This document shows positions 62,239 to 64,000 of a stretch of 64,000 nucleotides of DNA, in pieces. Positions within the stretch are counted from its first letter, which is position 1. Every line of letters starts with the position of its first letter. The notes under the pieces were generated by a model. That model ran no database searches. It was not told where the DNA came from and saw only the letters and a program-made list of their open reading frames with translations. The DNA lies in the NCBI GenBank assembly GCA_049322355.1, contig JBMORG010000010.1:310001-374000 (forward strand). Reading direction: 5' to 3'. This DNA comes from 0-14-0-80-60-11 sp049322355 (GTDB lineage: Bacteria > Desulfobacterota > Desulfobaccia > Desulfobaccales > 0-14-0-80-60-11). The position numbers were made by a program, and so were the translations under genes.

Positions 62239-64000
62239 GTGGCGCGGTATCTGGTCCTGGCCTTAGGGATGTTGTGCTTTCTGCTCAACGTGGGGAACGT
62301 CGGGGCGGTCATGGAGATGGAGCTGTTCAATCAAGAACGCTTCCAGGGGGGCCCTTGGCGGATTCGCGCCGAGAGGCTTACTTACGATGCCACCAACCAT
62401 ATTTATACTGCCGAAGGCCAAGTGGAGATCCGTCAGGGAGACCGGCGGCTGACCGCGGACCAGGTGGAAGTCAATGAGGTTTCGAAAATCGCCAGGGTCA
62501 AGGGCAATGTGGTCTTGGTCCTAGGCGATGATATCTTTACCGGGCAAGAGGGCCAATTCAACCTGGCAACTCGATGCGGCGAGATGCAGGGGGCCCGGCT
62601 CTTCCTGAGCAAAAATCACTTTCATGTAGACAGCCCTTTGCTGCGCAAGACCGGCGAAAATACCTATTACGCCGAGGAAGCCAAGGTTACTACCTGTGAT
62701 GCGGACCAGCCCGTATGGAGCTTCTCGGCCCGCAATCTAGCGGTGGTCCTGGAGGGGTATGCCACGGGCCGGGACGGGTTCATGCGGCTGGCCGGCATCC
62801 CGGTTCTCTACCTGCCGGTGGCCGTTCTGCCGGTGATGACCGCCAGGCAAAGCGGATTCTTGATCCCTTCCTATGGGCAGCACCGGGCGGGGGGCTCAGT
62901 GGTGGAAGTCCCCTTTTACTGGGCCATCAACAACTTTGCCGACGCCACATTCTATCAGACCGTTCTCTCTAACCGGGGCTACATGCAAGGGGGGGAATTT
63001 CGCAGTCGGGGATATGGCGAAGCCGCGCTCAACCTCCGTTTTTTCTATATAAATGATAGTTATGCCCCCTACAACGAAAACACCACCAACCGCCGCTACT
63101 GGGCGGCAGGGATGATCAACCAGCCTATAGGTGAATGGGAAGCCCGGGGCACCCTGGATCGGGTAAGCGATTCCAATTATCTGGCAGATTTTAATTTCGG
63201 TTATATGGGCCTCAACCGCTATTCCCGTGACCTGCTCATGGAGTTTGGCCGGGACCTGGAGCAGGAAGAAGTGAATACCCGGGTTTCCAGCTTCCTGCTG
63301 GCCCGCAATTTTCCCGTGGCCAATTTCACCCTCTATACCCGCTATTACGAGAAACTGATCGATGATGATCCCAACCTGTTCAACCGGGTCCCGGGAGTCT
63401 CATTTACCTCGGTGCCGTTGACCTTGGGGGGGTTACCCCTTTATTTGGGATTGAACTCTTCGTATAATTATTTTTATCAGAACCACGGCATGACCGGGGA
63501 CCGGATGGATTTTCATCCCCAGCTCTGGTTGCAAGGCCAACCCCTGCCGGGTATTTCTTTTAGTTCCCGGGTGGGGTTTAGAGAGACTCTGTTCAGGATA
63601 GATCACAGCGTTCCCGATGGGCCGCCGGAGCAATATATTCCCCGCAATTTGTACGATTCCAAGGTTTCTCTGGCCGGGGCCTGGTCCAGGGATTATGGCC
63701 GCGGGGCTGAACCCGTCCATTTTTTTAGACACATTGTGCGTCCCGACGTGACCTACTGGAATATCCCCCGATACAACCCCAGGCGCTATCCCGACTTCGA
63801 CCCCTTTGACCAGGGATGGGTAGCCCAGGCCGACCGCAACCTGCCGGTGAGGGATGGGGATGAGCCCGTGGGCGGGGTCAATGCCCTTACCTACGGAATC
63901 TCCAACCACATCCTGTGGCGTGGCCAGAACCAGCAAGGGCAGGCAACGGTACGGGATCTTTTATGGTTCCGTCTGAGCCAGAGCGCCTTTTTTAACAAGA
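62239..64000 (+). CDS. lptD: LPS-assembly outer-membrane protein LptD (partial, runs off window)
   Basis: Start GTG 62239 with GGGGGAG 6 bases upstream; the frame is open to the window edge (587 codons seen). A signal peptide (YLVLALGMLCFLLNVGNVGA) is followed by an OstA/LptA-like N-domain (RAERLTYDATNHIYTAEGQVEIRQGDRRLTADQVEVNE ... GNVVLVLGDDIFTG ... VDSPLLRKTGENTYYAEEAKVTTCD). The beta-barrel domain then begins (MRLAGIPVLYLPVAVLPV; RQSGFLIPSYG). It inserts LPS in the outer leaflet together with LptE. It shows the host has an LPS-type outer membrane. Confidence 0.93.
   Translation, partial: MARYLVLALGMLCFLLNVGNVGAVMEMELFNQERFQGGPWRIRAERLTYDATNHIYTAEGQVEIRQGDRRLTADQVEVNEVSKIARVKGNVVLVLGDDIFTGQEGQFNLATRCGEMQGARLFLSKNHFHVDSPLLRKTGENTYYAEEAKVTTCDADQPVWSFSARNLAVVLEGYATGRDGFMRLAGIPVLYLPVAVLPVMTARQSGFLIPSYGQHRAGGSVVEVPFYWAINNFADATFYQTVLSNRGYMQGGEFRSRGYGEAALNLRFFYINDSYAPYNENTTNRRYWAAGMINQPIGEWEARGTLDRVSDSNYLADFNFGYMGLNRYSRDLLMEFGRDLEQEEVNTRVSSFLLARNFPVANFTLYTRYYEKLIDDDPNLFNRVPGVSFTSVPLTLGGLPLYLGLNSSYNYFYQNHGMTGDRMDFHPQLWLQGQPLPGISFSSRVGFRETLFRIDHSVPDGPPEQYIPRNLYDSKVSLAGAWSRDYGRGAEPVHFFRHIVRPDVTYWNIPRYNPRRYPDFDPFDQGWVAQADRNLPVRDGDEPVGGVNALTYGISNHILWRGQNQQGQATVRDLLWFRLSQSAFFNK

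Overview
The window looks like chromosome of a GC-rich Gram-negative bacterium, most likely a deltaproteobacterium (Desulfobacterota). It has an LptD-type outer-membrane assembly protein, a TolC/RND pump, a sigma-54 activator beside a pair of class III CoA-transferases, and paired ArsA-like ATPases. The lineage is inferred from gene content; there is no rRNA or marker phylogeny here.

Layout. (1) 1-13130, minus strand: one unbroken reading frame of more than 4,370 codons that runs off the left edge. It encodes a secreted giant protein: signal peptide, DNRLRE-type domain, recurring tyrosine/aspartate-rich modules, seven HAF repeats, a C-type-lectin-like domain, two blocks of TolB/propeller-like repeats, then 12 tandem 127-residue modules in 381-bp register. 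(2) 13882-23573, minus: tolC - membrane fusion protein - two RND permeases - TPR lipoprotein. (3) 24044-34354, minus: a PAS/GAF sigma-54 activator, two class III CoA-transferase-family genes and four small unknown genes, a terminator, then a metallo-beta-lactamase/TPR gene and small zinc-ribbon and receiver-like genes. (4) 34543-37187, plus: small Cys-rich proteins, a HExxH protein and an AT-rich orphan. (5) 37343-40831, minus: an ArsA-like ATPase pair and an upstream small gene, split by a repeat-bounded AT-rich insertion. (6) 41058-47314, minus: a CstA-family transporter and pstSCA with two pstB-like genes. (7) 47817-52561, plus: livKHMGF. (8) 52669-61792: a 9.1-kb element integrated in tRNA-Arg(CCU), flanked by 44-bp direct repeats. 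It carries integrase, helicase, excisionase-like proteins, a putative repressor and a terminase large subunit, but no capsid, portal or tail gene. (9) 62239-64000, plus: the start of lptD.

Most notable: the giant modular surface protein; the capsid-less, terminase-bearing tRNA element, which resembles a phage satellite; reciprocal loss of ABC motifs between the two PstB proteins, with a similar asymmetry in LivG/LivF; an ArsA-like gene whose best start is ATT; and a 1.08-kb insertion recognisable because the uninterrupted form of its target repeat is present 4 kb away. No homology search could be run. Family names rest on motifs read directly, and coordinates of internal domains are approximate.
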